54,299 bases of DNA from Demequina gelatinilytica (GTDB taxonomy: Bacteria > Actinomycetota > Actinomycetes > Actinomycetales > Demequinaceae), in the NCBI RefSeq assembly GCF_000971115.1, contig NZ_BBLV01000010.1:95353-149651 (forward strand), in the 5' to 3' direction. Below, piece after piece: positions 8,123-17,312 of the stretch; position 1 is the stretch's first letter; every line of letters starts with the position of its first letter. The position numbers and the translations under genes are program-made. The notes under the pieces are model-generated. The model worked only from the letters and a program-made list of their open reading frames with translations, searched no databases and was not told the DNA's origin.

Positions 8123-9028
8123 TCAGTCCTCCGCGAACAGATCCGTCGACAGGTAGCGGTCGCCGCGGTCGGGGACGATGAACACGATGGTCGCGTCGTG
8201 CTCCGTCGCGGCGAGCCCGAGCGCGACGTGGGCCGCGCCGCCGGCGCTCATGCCGGCGAGGATGCCCTCCTCGCGGGCGAGCGCGCGCGTGGTGCGGGTC
8301 GCATCGTCCTGGCTCACGTTGCGCACCTCGTGCGGCACGGTCGGGTCGAAGATGCGCGGCAGGAACTCCGGCTCCCACGCGCGGATGCCGGGGATCCGCG
8401 AGCCGGGCTCGGGCTGCACGCCCACGATGCGCACCGCGTCGCTGAGCTCGCGCAGGCGCCGACCGGTGCCGGTGAGCGTGCCGGTGGTTCCCATGGAGGA
8501 CACGAGGTGCGTGATGCGGCCGCCGGTCTGCTCCCAGATCTCCTCGGCCGTCGCGGCGACGTGCGCCGCCGGGTTCGCCGGATTCGCGAACTGGTCCAGC
8601 TGGATCCCCTCTCCCGCGGCCTCCATCGCGTCGGCGGTGGTGCGCGCGAGCTCCATGCCGCCGGCCGGGTCCGTGAGCACCAGCCGCGCCCCGTAGGCGG
8701 TCATGGTGCGCGCCCGCTCGACCGACAGGTCCGCGGGCATCACCAGCACCATCGCGTAGCCACGCACCGCGGCCACCATCGCGAGGGCGATGCCGGTGTT
8801 GCCGCTCGTCGCCTCGATCACGGTGTCGCCCGGGCGGATGCGTCCCGCCGCCTCGGCGGCCTCGATCATCGACAGCGCAGGCCTGTCCTTGACGGAGCCC
8901 GCGGGGTTGGTGCCCTCGAGCTTCGCGAGCACCACGGTGCCGCGCTCCGCGGCCTCACCGGCGAGGCGCTGGAGCCTCACCAGGGGCGTGCGGCCGATGG
9001 TCTCCTCGATGGTCGGATAGTCGCGCAT
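8123..9028 (-). CDS. cysM: Cysteine synthase B (O-acetylserine/O-phosphoserine sulfhydrylase)
   Basis: This is a PLP-dependent beta-replacement enzyme that makes cysteine from an activated serine and sulfide or thiosulfate. The 301-residue product has the PLP lysine in NPAGSVKDRP (Lys about 47), the phosphate/substrate loop TSGNTG (about 74-79), and the segments GGRITHLVSSMGTTGTLTG, IPGIRAWEPEFLP and DRGDRYLST, which are typical of CysM rather than CysK (length about 300, DRGDRYLS tail). The substrate choice cannot be read from the sequence; some actinobacterial CysM proteins use O-phosphoserine with a sulfur-carrier protein, but no such carrier gene lies next to it. It is separated from the upstream exporter gene by a terminator hairpin. 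Confidence 0.92.
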   Translation of the reverse strand: MRDYPTIEETIGRTPLVRLQRLAGEAAERGTVVLAKLEGTNPAGSVKDRPALSMIEAAEAAGRIRPGDTVIEATSGNTGIALAMVAAVRGYAMVLVMPADLSVERARTMTAYGARLVLTDPAGGMELARTTADAMEAAGEGIQLDQFANPANPAAHVAATAEEIWEQTGGRITHLVSSMGTTGTLTGTGRRLRELSDAVRIVGVQPEPGSRIPGIRAWEPEFLPRIFDPTVPHEVRNVSQDDATRTTRALAREEGILAGMSAGGAAHVALGLAATEHDATIVFIVPDRGDRYLSTDLFAED

Positions 9029-9063
9029 GCCCCTAGTGAAGCGGACGCGGGGGCGGTGGCGCG

Positions 9064-9095
9064 ACGATGCCCCGGTCGGACGACCGGGGCATCGT
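9064..9095. terminator. Terminator hairpin after the MMPL gene
   Basis: A perfect 14-bp stem (9064-9077 with 9082-9095) and a 4-nt loop separate the exporter gene from cysM on the minus strand. The stem is built on the ACGATGC/GCATCGT core of the dispersed motif. Confidence 0.65.
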
Positions 9096-9104
9096 GCGGC
9101 GGGG

Positions 9105-11270
9105 TCAGACCCGCGCCAGCTCCTTCTCGCGCGGCGGCTCGGGTGCAGAGCCCTCGACGGAGACCTGCGGGAGCCACCCGAGCCAGCGCGGCAGCGTCCA
9201 GTTGCGCTCGCCCAGGAGGGTCATGAGCGACGGCACCAGGATGGTGCGCACCACGGTCGCGTCGATGATCACCGCGGCCGCGAGCCCGAAGCCCATCTCC
9301 TGGAACTCGGCCATGTCCCCGAGCGAGAAGCCCAGGAAGACCGCGACCATGATGAGCGCCGCGCCCGTGATGAGCGAGCCCGTGCGCGAGAGCCCGAAGA
9401 CCACCGCATCGCGGGTGTCGCCCGTCGCGTCGTGACGCTCCTTGATGCGGCTGATGAGGAACACGTGGTAGTCCATCGACAGCCCGAACAGGACTGCGAA
9501 CAGGAACACCGGGATCCACGGCGCGATGCCGTCGACCTGGGCGAAGCCGAAGAGCTCGGCGCCCCATCCGTACTGGAACACGGCGACCAGCAGGCCGAAC
9601 GCCGCCGCCGCGGAGACCACGTTGAGCGCGATCGCGGTGAGCGGGATCGCGAGCGAGCGGAAGGCGACCAGCAGGAGCAGGAAGCTCGCGCCCAGCACGA
9701 TGGTGAGCAGCAGCGGCACGTTGTCCACGATGACGTCGCGGAAGTCGACCGCCTCGGCCTGGTCGCCGCCCACGTACGCGGTCGCCCCCGTGCCGGCGAG
9801 CGCCGCGGGGACGATCTCCTCGCGCAGGCGCTCGACCGCCTCGTCCGCGGCAGGGTCGGCGGAGTCGAACACGCCGCGCGCGTCGATGAAGGCCGTGCCC
9901 GCACGCCAGTCCACGGTGGTCTCGGCGAAGGCGGGGTCCTGCTCGACCACGCTCGCCAGGGCGTCGATGGCCGCGGCGTCCCCACCCGCATCGTCCACCG
10001 CGATCATGGTCGTGGACTGACCCATCCCGAAGTCGTCGACCAGCACCTCGGTGCCCTGGCGCAGCTCGTTGTCCTCGGGCAGCGACTCGAAGCCGGGGAA
10101 CGTGAGGCGGATCGACAGGAGGGGCAGGGCCAGGGTGAGCAGCACCGCGAGCCCCGCGGTCGCCGAGATGGCCGGACGCGCCGTGACGGCGCGTGCGATC
10201 GCGGTCCAGGTGCGCGGCTCGCGGCCGGGGTGCGCCGTCGGGATGCGGCCCCGGTTGACGCGGTGGCCCAGCAGGCGGAGCACCGCCGGCAGCAGCGTGA
10301 GCGCCGAGATCACCGCCATGAGCGCGACGATCATCGCGCCCGCGCCGAGCGAGCGCATGATGGTCGACGGCACCACCAGCATCCCCACCAGGGAGATCAG
10401 CACGGTGACGCCCGAGAACAGGATCGCCCGGTTCGCGGTCTGGCCCGTGATCGCGACCGCATCCTTGACGGTGCGGCCGTGCGCGAGCTCCTCGCGGAAG
10501 CGCTGCACCGCGACCAGGCTGTAGTCGATGCCGAGCGCGAGGCCCATCATCGTGATCATGTTGACGATGAAGAAGGACAGCTCGACCGCCTGACCCACGA
10601 TCGCGGTGGCGCCCACCGCGGAGATGATCGACACGATCGCGATCATGAGCGGCAGGCCGGCCGCGACGAGCGCGCCGAACACCACCACCAGGATCACGAG
10701 CGCGACGCCGATCCCGATCGCCTCGCCGCGCACGAGCGTGTCCTCGGCCATCGAGTCGAAGGCGAGCTCGCCCGTGAGGGGACCCACGTTGCGCAGCGTG
10801 AAGCCGGCCGAGACGGCGGCGTCGGTCGCGTCCTCGACCGCCTGCGCGACGGTGTCGGAGCCCGCCTGCACCTCCGCGGTCACCAGCACGGCGCTGCCGT
10901 CCTCCGAGACCGGGAACGGCTGCTCGGCGGTGGGCGCGGTCACGGACTCGACGTCGGGCAGCGCCTCGAGGCCTGCGACCACGCGGTCGATCGCTGCCGT
11001 GAACTCCGTGTCGCCCCAGCGCGCGGTGTCCGCCGAGACCACGACGGTCTCGCGCTCGGTGGCCGAGTCCGCGCCGCGCAGCTGGGAGTCCCGCTGCTCG
11101 GCGGTGTCGGAGTCGGTGGCGACCAGCACGCGGTCGTCCTGGGTGAGGGCGTCGCCGAGACCCCCTGCCGCGACGATCGCGGCGGCGAGCGCGAGCACCC
11201 ATGCCGTGATCGTCAGCCACGGCCGTGCGGCCGCGGCGCGGGCGATGCGCCCGGTGATGCCTAGTTCCAT
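9105..11270 (-). CDS. MMPL/RND-type membrane exporter
   Basis: This is a proton-driven exporter of the MmpL/HpnN group in the cytoplasmic membrane, probably for lipids or drugs; the substrate is unknown. The 721-residue protein shows the duplicated MMPL plan: a first helix (about 17-37), an outer domain of about 130 residues, a cluster of helices, then a second repeat. The two halves carry the family's IDYSL (in LGIDYSLVAVQRFREEL) and MDYHVFLISRIKE motifs, whose aspartates act in proton relay. A good AGGAGGGG ribosome site precedes the ATG. It is divergent from a two-component system, and the shared 220-bp control region makes that system its likely regulator. It is shorter than mycobacterial MmpL (about 950). 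Confidence 0.9.
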   Translation of the reverse strand: MELGITGRIARAAAARPWLTITAWVLALAAAIVAAGGLGDALTQDDRVLVATDSDTAEQRDSQLRGADSATERETVVVSADTARWGDTEFTAAIDRVVAGLEALPDVESVTAPTAEQPFPVSEDGSAVLVTAEVQAGSDTVAQAVEDATDAAVSAGFTLRNVGPLTGELAFDSMAEDTLVRGEAIGIGVALVILVVVFGALVAAGLPLMIAIVSIISAVGATAIVGQAVELSFFIVNMITMMGLALGIDYSLVAVQRFREELAHGRTVKDAVAITGQTANRAILFSGVTVLISLVGMLVVPSTIMRSLGAGAMIVALMAVISALTLLPAVLRLLGHRVNRGRIPTAHPGREPRTWTAIARAVTARPAISATAGLAVLLTLALPLLSIRLTFPGFESLPEDNELRQGTEVLVDDFGMGQSTTMIAVDDAGGDAAAIDALASVVEQDPAFAETTVDWRAGTAFIDARGVFDSADPAADEAVERLREEIVPAALAGTGATAYVGGDQAEAVDFRDVIVDNVPLLLTIVLGASFLLLLVAFRSLAIPLTAIALNVVSAAAAFGLLVAVFQYGWGAELFGFAQVDGIAPWIPVFLFAVLFGLSMDYHVFLISRIKERHDATGDTRDAVVFGLSRTGSLITGAALIMVAVFLGFSLGDMAEFQEMGFGLAAAVIIDATVVRTILVPSLMTLLGERNWTLPRWLGWLPQVSVEGSAPEPPREKELARV

Positions 11271-11312
11271 GATCCCCTCCTCGAGATCGCCGGGAGGTCC
11301 CGACTGAACCTG

Positions 11313-11318
11313 ACGCTA
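11313..11318 (-). promoter_or_regulatory. -10 box of the MMPL gene
   Basis: TAGCGT on the minus strand gives a leader of about 36 nt before the ATG at 11270, with room for the AGGAGGGG ribosome site. Confidence 0.4.
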
Positions 11319-11374
11319 GGTGGGCGAGCACCCTGGTCTCAGCCCGCTCAGGGGCGAAACGGACATCGCTCGCG

Positions 11375-11442
11375 GGGGAACCTCGCGTGGTCCCGCCGGG
11401 GGAGGGGCGCCGACGGTTCCCCCGTGCGGGGGAAGGGGAACC
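11375..11442. promoter_or_regulatory. Three GGGGAACC boxes between mmpL and the kinase gene
   Basis: GGGGAACC occurs at 11375-11382 and 11435-11442, and its complement GGTTCCCC at 11415-11422. The last two form an inverted pair 12 nt apart that contains a perfect inner palindrome (TTCCCCC, GTGC, GGGGGAA; 11417-11434). This arrangement in a divergent control region suits a LuxR-type response regulator. Confidence 0.4.
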
Positions 11443-11490
11443 TCCGGGTGGAGGAGGCCCCGCGGGCCGCCTGCGAGGCACGATGTCCTC

Positions 11491-12855
11491 ATGAACGCTC
11501 TTGGACGCTACTTCGCCGCGATGTGGCAGGCGCGCACCTGGCTCGCGGTCGTGTACTTCCTCATCAGCCTGCCCATGGCGATCGTGCTGTTCACGTACGC
11601 GGTCACCGGCTACGCGGTGGGCATCGGGCTCGCGATCATCTGGGTGGGCGTGCTGGTGCTCATCGGCGTCCAGTCCTCGATGCGCGTCATCGGCGCGGCC
11701 GAGCGCAGGCTCGCGGCGGCGCTGCTCCAGGACGACATCCCCGGTCCCGCACCCCTCCGGGTGCCCGCGGACGCCACCCTGATCCGGCGCACGCTCGCGT
11801 CCTTCCACGACCCGCAGTCATGGCGCGTGCTCGCGTGGATCCTCGCCCGCATCGTGCTCGCGCCCGTCGCCTTCGCGTTCGCGATCGTGCAGCTCGTGCT
11901 GCCCCTCAGCCTGGTCGCCGCGATGGTGATCGCGCTGCTCCACCTGCTCGGCTGGAGCGATGCGATCGGCTTGCAGGCGGACGACGCCGACGCCCAGCGG
12001 ATCGTCGACACCGTCGTCTTCTGGGTCGCGGTGGGGAGCCCCGTGCTCATCCTGCTGCTGCCCGCGCCGGCGTGGATGGTCCGGGCGCTCGCGGAGCTCC
12101 ACCGGTGGATCGCGGGCTGGGCGCTCGGGATCTGCGACCGCGACGTGGCGCGCGCCGCCACGGCCCGCGCCGAGCTCGCCGAGGAGCAGGTGAGGATCGA
12201 TCAGGAGCTGCACGACAGCATCGGCCACATGATCACCATGAACATCGTCCAGGCGGGCGCGGGCGCGCACGTGTTCGACTCGGACCCCGAGTTCGCGCGC
12301 CAGGCGCTGCGCACCATCGAGGAGCGCGGGCGGGCCGCGATGGGGGAGCTCGACCGGATCATCGCGACCATCCGGGGCGACGAGACGGGGGAGCGCGCGC
12401 CCCTGCCGGGCATCGAGGACATCCCGGGGCTGGTCGAGGTCTCGCGCGAGGCGGGCATCGACGTCGATGCGGAGCTCGACACGCGTGCCGTGCCGCCCGC
12501 GATCGGGCGGGCGGCCTTCGGCATCGTGCGCGAGTCGCTCACCAACGCGGCGCGGCATGCGCCGGGCGCAGCCGTGCGCGTGCGGGTCGAGCGCGAGGAC
12601 GATGCGCTGGGTATCGAGGTGGTCAACGGGCCCCCCGCGCCCGGGTCGCGGTCGGAGGAGGCGCGCCGGGACGGCCCGCGTCGCGGCGTCGCGGGCATGC
12701 GCGACCGCGTGACGCTCATGGGCGGCCGCACCGAGATCGGCCCCGCCGCGGACGGCGGCTTCAGGGTGCGTGTGCTGCTGCCGCTCGACTCCACGATCGC
12801 TCCGGCGGGAGCCGGCTCGACGTGGGACGATCTGCGCGTGGAGGTGCGCGCATGA
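11491..12855 (+). CDS. NarL-type sensor histidine kinase with putative sensor domain
   Basis: The 454-residue membrane kinase senses an unknown signal and phosphorylates the regulator encoded next. The N-terminal half resembles the actinobacterial 'putative sensor' domain: helix pairs at about 15-60 and 110-150 and 170-200, and little outer loop, so it probably senses the membrane itself. The dimerisation/phosphorylation helix contains IDQELHDSIGH, with the phospho-accepting His at about residue 240 (HisKA_3 type). A HATPase region follows, with the N box RESLTNAARHA and a G-box GVAGMRDRVTLMGG. The long open frame reaches 11320, but ATG 11491 begins the first membrane helix cleanly. It overlaps the regulator by 4 nt (ATGA). 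Confidence 0.9.
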   Translation: MNALGRYFAAMWQARTWLAVVYFLISLPMAIVLFTYAVTGYAVGIGLAIIWVGVLVLIGVQSSMRVIGAAERRLAAALLQDDIPGPAPLRVPADATLIRRTLASFHDPQSWRVLAWILARIVLAPVAFAFAIVQLVLPLSLVAAMVIALLHLLGWSDAIGLQADDADAQRIVDTVVFWVAVGSPVLILLLPAPAWMVRALAELHRWIAGWALGICDRDVARAATARAELAEEQVRIDQELHDSIGHMITMNIVQAGAGAHVFDSDPEFARQALRTIEERGRAAMGELDRIIATIRGDETGERAPLPGIEDIPGLVEVSREAGIDVDAELDTRAVPPAIGRAAFGIVRESLTNAARHAPGAAVRVRVEREDDALGIEVVNGPPAPGSRSEEARRDGPRRGVAGMRDRVTLMGGRTEIGPAADGGFRVRVLLPLDSTIAPAGAGSTWDDLRVEVRA

Positions 12856-13499
12856 GGGTGGCGATCGTCGACGACGACCCGTTGGTGCGGATGGGTCTGC
12901 GCGCCATCGTCGGGTCCGAGGAGGGCTGGGACGTGGTCGGCGAGGCCGGCGACGGCGGCGGCGCGATCCGGCTCGCGGAGACCGAGCGGCCCGACATCAT
13001 GCTCATGGACGTGCGGATGCCCGGCATGGACGGGCTCAGCGCGACGCGCGAGATCGTGGCACGCGGGATCGCGACCCGGGTGCTGGTGCTCACCACGTTC
13101 GAGGTGGACGAGTACGTGTTCGACGCGATGCGCTCGGGCGCCTCGGGGTTCGTGCTCAAGCGGATCCCGCCCGCCGAGCTGATCGAGTCGATCCGTGTGG
13201 TCGCGCTCGGGGAGTCGCTGCTGTTCCCCGCGTCGACGCGCGCCGTCATCGAGCGGTTCTCGAGCCGCGGGGCGCAGCGCCTGCCGGACCTCACCGAGCG
13301 CGAGGAGGATGTCCTGCGCGCGCTCGCGCGAGGGCGCTCGAACGGCGAGATCGCGTCCGAGCTGTTCGTGTCGGTCGAGACGGTGAAGTCGCATGTCGCC
13401 TCGATCCTCATGAAGCTCGGGGTGCGCGACCGCACGCAGGCGGTCATCGCGGCGTACGAGAGCGGGTTCGTGGCGCCGGGGGAGACCGCGGGGGCCTGA
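12852..13499 (+). CDS. LuxR/NarL-family response regulator
   Basis: This is the 215-residue partner of the preceding kinase. The receiver domain (about 1-120) has the acidic pocket VDDDP, the phospho-accepting Asp in MLMDVRMPG (about residue 53), the switch Thr in LTTF and the conserved Lys in VLKRIPP. A LuxR-type helix-turn-helix (about 149-200, LTEREEDVLRALARGRSNGEIA, split here by its turn) binds DNA. Translational coupling to the kinase through the ATGA overlap shows they form one operon. Likely targets are its own promoter and the divergent exporter gene, where GGGGAACC boxes are visible. The family resembles LiaR/DesR, which respond to envelope or membrane stress. Confidence 0.93.
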   Translation: MRVAIVDDDPLVRMGLRAIVGSEEGWDVVGEAGDGGGAIRLAETERPDIMLMDVRMPGMDGLSATREIVARGIATRVLVLTTFEVDEYVFDAMRSGASGFVLKRIPPAELIESIRVVALGESLLFPASTRAVIERFSSRGAQRLPDLTEREEDVLRALARGRSNGEIASELFVSVETVKSHVASILMKLGVRDRTQAVIAAYESGFVAPGETAGA

Positions 13500-13615
13500 C
13501 CTCCCGCGTCCGCGGACGGTCCGAACGGATCGTGCCGCGACGGGCCCGGAGATCGCCCGGATTACCAGCCGACACACGGGCGAGCCGGGGCCGGGGCCGT
13601 TCGCGATGCCGGGGG

Positions 13616-13649
13616 ATTGTCGGCGAACGCCCGCAAGATTGGCGACAAT
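13616..13649. promoter_or_regulatory. ATTGTCG/CGACAAT inverted pair upstream of sucC
   Basis: ATTGTCG (13616-13622) and CGACAAT (13643-13649) face each other across 20 nt in the 267-bp gap before sucC. The stretch is more AT-rich than its surroundings and may be an operator. A 14-nt palindrome GGGACGATGGTCCC lies at 13666-13679. Confidence 0.3.
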
Positions 13650-13699
13650 TCTGTCGACATTCACCGGGACGATGGTCCCGGACGGGGCCCGGACGTGGG

Positions 13700-13705
13700 T
13701 AGCAT
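13700..13705 (+). promoter_or_regulatory. -10 box of sucCD
   Basis: TAGCAT lies 61 nt before the sucC ATG, giving a leader of about 55 nt with a GAGGACA ribosome site. Confidence 0.35.
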
Positions 13706-13766
13706 GAGCCCTGCAGCATCGGACCAGCGCGCCGACGAGGGCGCGCCCTTCGCGTGAGGACAGTGC

Positions 13767-14936
13767 ATGGACCTGTACGAGTACCAGGCGCGCGACATGT
13801 TCGAGAAGCACGGCGTACCCGTGCTCCCGGGCATCGTCGCCGAGACCCCCGCCGAGGCACGCGCCGCGGCCGAGCAGCTGGGCGGCGTGGTCGTCGTCAA
13901 GGCGCAGGTCAAGGTGGGCGGACGTGGAAAGGCCGGCGGCGTCAAGGTCGCCAAGACGCCGGACGAGGCGGAGGCCTACGCCGAGGCGATCCTCGGCATG
14001 GACATCAAGGACCACACCGTGCACCGCGTGATGATCGCCGCGGGTGCCGCGATCGCCGAGGAGTTCTACTTCAGCGTGCTCCTGGACCGCGCCGAGCGCC
14101 GCTACCTCGCCATGTGCTCCGTCGAGGGCGGCATGGAGATCGAGCAGCTCGCCGTCGAGCGGCCCGACGCCCTCGCGAAGGTCGCCATCGACCCGCTGGT
14201 GGGCATCGACGAGGCGAAGGCCTACGAGATCGTCGACGAGGCGCGCTTCCCCGCGGATCTGCGCGACCAGGTCGCGGGCGTCATCCAGAAGCTGTGGACC
14301 GTCTACAAGGAGGAGGACGCGACGCTGGTCGAGGTCAACCCCCTGGTGCGCACCGAGGACGGCTCGATCATCGCGCTCGACGGCAAGGTGACCCTCGACG
14401 AGAACGCCGAGTTCCGCCACGCGGACCACGCGGCGCTCGAGGACAAGGCCGCGGCCGACCCGCTCGAGGCCAAGGCCAAGCACATGAACCTCAACTACGT
14501 GAAGCTCGACGGCTCCGTCGGCATCATCGGCAACGGTGCGGGCCTGGTGATGTCCACGCTCGACGTGGTCGCCTACGCGGGCGAGCAGTTCGGCGGTCAG
14601 AAGCCCGCGAACTTCCTCGACATCGGCGGCGGCGCGTCGGCCGAGGTGATGGCCAACGGCCTCGACGTCATCCTGCACGACCCGCAGGTCAAGAGCGTGT
14701 TCGTCAACGTGTTCGGCGGGATCACCTCCTGCGTCGCGGTGGCCGACGGCATCGTCGGCGCGCTCGAGGCGCTGGGCGACAAGGCGACCAAGCCGCTCGT
14801 CGTGCGGCTCGACGGCAACGCCGTCGAGGACGGCCGCGCGATCCTCGCGCACGCCGCCCACCCCCTCGTGACCATCGTCGAGACCATGGACGGCGCCGCG
14901 GCCAAGGCCGCCGAGCTCGCCGCCGCGGCAGAGTAA
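13767..14936 (+). CDS. sucC: Succinyl-CoA synthetase, beta subunit (ADP/GDP-forming)
   Basis: With SucD this enzyme converts succinyl-CoA to succinate while making ATP or GTP, in the TCA cycle. The 389-residue product begins [16 protein letters not shown] and has an ATP-grasp N-terminal domain with the conserved [15 protein letters not shown] segment (about 46-60), EVNPLV, and the C-terminal CoA-ligase domain with FLDIGGGAS and VNVFGGIT. Length and start match the family. sucD follows after 9 nt with its own AAGGAGA ribosome site, so the two subunits are made together. Confidence 0.97.
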   Translation: MDLYEYQARDMFEKHGVPVLPGIVAETPAEARAAAEQLGGVVVVKAQVKVGGRGKAGGVKVAKTPDEAEAYAEAILGMDIKDHTVHRVMIAAGAAIAEEFYFSVLLDRAERRYLAMCSVEGGMEIEQLAVERPDALAKVAIDPLVGIDEAKAYEIVDEARFPADLRDQVAGVIQKLWTVYKEEDATLVEVNPLVRTEDGSIIALDGKVTLDENAEFRHADHAALEDKAAADPLEAKAKHMNLNYVKLDGSVGIIGNGAGLVMSTLDVVAYAGEQFGGQKPANFLDIGGGASAEVMANGLDVILHDPQVKSVFVNVFGGITSCVAVADGIVGALEALGDKATKPLVVRLDGNAVEDGRAILAHAAHPLVTIVETMDGAAAKAAELAAAAE

Positions 14937-14945
14937 GGAGAAACC

Positions 14946-15830
14946 ATGGCCATCTTCCTCACCGCAGAGTCCAAGGTCATCGTCCAGGGCATGACCGGCT
15001 CCGAGGGCATGAAGCACACGCAGCGCATGCTCGCCTCCGGCACCAACGTCGTCGGCGGCGTCAACCCGCGCAAGGCGGGCGCCGAGGTCGAGTTCCCCGG
15101 CGACGTGCTGGTGCCCGTGTACGGCACCGTCGCCGAGGCGATGGAGGCCACCGGCGCGGACGTGTCCGTGCTGTTCGTGCCGCCGCCGTTCACCAAGTCC
15201 GCCGTCATCGAGGCCGTCGACGCCGGCATGCCGCTGGTGGTCATCATCACGGAGGGCGTGCCGGTCGCGGACACGGCCGAGTTCTTCGCGTACGCCCAGT
15301 CGAAGGGCACGCGGCTCATCGGACCGAACTGCCCGGGGCTCATCACGCCCGGCCAGTCGAACGTGGGCATCACGCCTGCGAACATCACGGGCCCCGGCAG
15401 GATCGGGCTGGTCTCCAAGTCCGGCACGCTGACCTACCAGATGATGTTCGAGCTGCGTGACATCGGCTTCACCACCGCGGTGGGCATCGGCGGCGACCCG
15501 ATCGTGGGCACCACCCACATCGACTGCCTCGAGGCGTTCGAGAACGACCCCGAGACCGCGGCGATCGTGATGATCGGCGAGATCGGCGGCGACGCCGAGG
15601 AGCGCGCCGCGGCGTACATCAAGGAGCACGTCACCAAGCCCGTGGTGGGCTACGTGGCCGGCTTCGAGGCGCCCGAGGGCAAGACCATGGGCCACGCCGG
15701 CGCCATCGTGTCCGGCTCGGCCGGCACCGCGCAGGCGAAGAAGGAGGCCCTCGAGGCCGCCGGCGTCCGCGTGGGCAAGACCCCGTCGGAGACCGCGCGC
15801 CTCATGCGGGAGATCCTCACCGGCGCCTGA
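14946..15830 (+). CDS. sucD: Succinyl-CoA synthetase, alpha subunit
   Basis: This 294-residue subunit binds CoA and carries the phosphorylated histidine. The N-terminal Rossmann-like CoA domain (from [15 protein letters not shown]) is followed by GPNCPG and the catalytic His in [14 protein letters not shown] (about residue 247). ESAGV-type tail residues are replaced by [14 protein letters not shown], as usual. It is translated from a strong TAAGGAGAAACC ribosome site after sucC. A GC-rich terminator follows directly. Confidence 0.97.
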   Translation: MAIFLTAESKVIVQGMTGSEGMKHTQRMLASGTNVVGGVNPRKAGAEVEFPGDVLVPVYGTVAEAMEATGADVSVLFVPPPFTKSAVIEAVDAGMPLVVIITEGVPVADTAEFFAYAQSKGTRLIGPNCPGLITPGQSNVGITPANITGPGRIGLVSKSGTLTYQMMFELRDIGFTTAVGIGGDPIVGTTHIDCLEAFENDPETAAIVMIGEIGGDAEERAAAYIKEHVTKPVVGYVAGFEAPEGKTMGHAGAIVSGSAGTAQAKKEALEAAGVRVGKTPSETARLMREILTGA

Positions 15831-15845
15831 GCGCACGGACGATGC

Positions 15846-15875
15846 GGGGCCCGGGTGCGCGAGCGCCCGGGCCCC
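15846..15875. terminator. Terminator of sucCD
   Basis: A 10-bp GGGGCCCGGG/CCCGGGCCCC stem with about three extra inner pairs lies 15 nt after the sucD stop, followed by GTTCA. A GGACGATGCG motif copy abuts its left side. Confidence 0.7.
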
Positions 15876-15905
15876 GTTCACGTCGGCGGTCCCTCGGCGG
15901 TGCCC

Positions 15906-15959
15906 CGCTGACACATGAGTGCCCGCACACGCCGCTGTGCGGGCACGCATGTGTCAGCG
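15906..15959. repeat. Palindromic repeat, copy A
   Basis: Two 23-nt arms (15906-15928 and 15937-15959) pair with one mismatch around an 8-nt loop ACGCCGCT. The arm reads CGCTGACACATGAGTGCCCG then CAC. The same element occurs at 48037 and 49750. The left flank resembles the right flank of those copies in reverse, so this copy appears to be inverted. It lies between the sucCD terminator and the DUF6350 gene. Confidence 0.85.
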
Positions 15960-16027
15960 AGGCCCGAGACCGGGGCAGTGGGAGCGAGGAGCGCGTGGCG
16001 GTCCGCCGCATCGTGCCCCGCCCGGGT

Positions 16028-16033
16028 GACCAT
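16028..16033 (+). promoter_or_regulatory. Possible -10 box of the DUF6350 gene
   Basis: GACCAT lies 7 nt before the ATG at 16041, a spacing seen for other leaderless genes here. The hexamer is a poor match to TANNNT, so this is tentative. Confidence 0.25.
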
Positions 16034-16040
16034 TGACCCC

Positions 16041-17312
16041 ATGCCCACCCCCCGCCCCGAGAGCTCGCGCCTGCCGCTGTTCGCGCGTATCCGCGCCGCG
16101 ATCCCCGGCTGGATGGGCGGCCTGCTCACGGGCGTGCAGGGCGTGGTGCTGTCCTACCTGGTGGTGCTGGTGCCCGCGCTCGCCGCGGTGGCCGGCGCCC
16201 CGAGCCTCGACGGCTCGGCCGCGGTCGACTGGTCCGGCGCCACGGCGATCGCCACCGACCTGTGGCTGCTGGGCCACGGCGTGCCGTTCGTGACCGATCA
16301 GGCGACGCTCAGCCTCATCCCGCTGGGCCTGCCGCTCGTGACCGCGGGGATCCTCGCGGCGGTGGCGCGTCGCTTCGCGGTCAAGACCTGGGCCAGCTGG
16401 GCGCTCGCGGTCGCCGCGTTCGCGGTGGGCGCGGCGCTGATCGGCTGGCTGGGGGCGCCCGACGGGCTGCGCTCGGGCCCCGCGGCACGCGCCGCGCTGG
16501 TGGGCATGCTCATCGCCGCGCCGGCGGTCGCCGCGGGCATCTGGCGCGCCTACGGGGCTCGCCTGCGCATCCTCGACGTCATCCCCGACCCCGTGCGCGC
16601 GGGCCTGCGCCTGGGCCTCGGCACGCTCGCCCTGGTGATCGCGTCGGCGGCCGCCGTGGGAGGGGTGTGGGCGGTGCTCGGGATGGACCACGTCTCGGTG
16701 ATCGCGACCAGCCTGCGGATGGACCCCCTCGGCGCCGGCGCGCTCGCGGTCGCGGAGACGCTCTACGTGCCCACCATGGTCTGCTGGATGGTCGCATGGC
16801 TGGTGGGTCCGGGGTTCGTGGTGGGCACGGGCTCGCTGTACGCGGTCGACACCCTCACCACCGATGCGCTCCCGAGCGTGCCCCTGCTCGGCGCGCTGCC
16901 GTCGGGCTCCGGTGGCTGGTGGGTGTGGGCGCCCGTGGGAGTGGTCGCGCTCGCCGCGCTCGCGCGCGCGATGCTGTCCCGCCGCATCGGACTCGACTGG
17001 GACTCGGCCAAGTCCGCGGGCGTCGCGATCCTCGCGGTCGCCACGGGGCTCGCGACCCTCACGGCGCTGTCGCGAGGCTCCGCCGGACCGGGACGGCTCG
17101 CGGACGTGGGCGCCGAGGTGGTGCCGGTCACGCTCATCGGCACCGCGCTCGTGATGGTGGGCTACGGGCTCGTGTGGGGGGTGCTCGCCGCGTGGCGATG
17201 GACCCGTGGCCGCATGCGCGGTGACGATGCGACCGTGACGGGCCCGGTGCCGCTCGCGGGCGTGCGGCCCGACGCCGCCGCCGTCAAGGACGCAGCTGCT
17301 CCGGCACGCTGA
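16041..17312 (+). CDS. DUF6350-family polytopic membrane protein
   Basis: The 423-residue product has about nine or ten membrane helices spread over the full length (first near 30-55, last near 370-390) and short charged ends, so it is an integral membrane protein. The place between sucCD and purN-purH is where actinobacteria commonly carry a DUF6350 protein, whose function is unknown. The open frame extends to 15915 through the palindromic repeat, but the ATG at 16041 avoids this and starts just before the first helix. Its last 29 bases overlap the 3' end of the opposite-strand gene. Confidence 0.75.
   Translation: MPTPRPESSRLPLFARIRAAIPGWMGGLLTGVQGVVLSYLVVLVPALAAVAGAPSLDGSAAVDWSGATAIATDLWLLGHGVPFVTDQATLSLIPLGLPLVTAGILAAVARRFAVKTWASWALAVAAFAVGAALIGWLGAPDGLRSGPAARAALVGMLIAAPAVAAGIWRAYGARLRILDVIPDPVRAGLRLGLGTLALVIASAAAVGGVWAVLGMDHVSVIATSLRMDPLGAGALAVAETLYVPTMVCWMVAWLVGPGFVVGTGSLYAVDTLTTDALPSVPLLGALPSGSGGWWVWAPVGVVALAALARAMLSRRIGLDWDSAKSAGVAILAVATGLATLTALSRGSAGPGRLADVGAEVVPVTLIGTALVMVGYGLVWGVLAAWRWTRGRMRGDDATVTGPVPLAGVRPDAAAVKDAAAPAR

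Noticed and set aside
8977..11808. 943-codon second minus-strand frame over the MMPL gene
   Set aside because: It runs in another frame through the exporter gene, whose own frame gives clean membrane helices and MMPL motifs.
12201..15950. 1249-codon minus-strand open frame opposite the two-component and sucCD genes
   Set aside because: It crosses several well-supported genes and a terminator on the other strand. The translation has no motif and the wrong codon bias.
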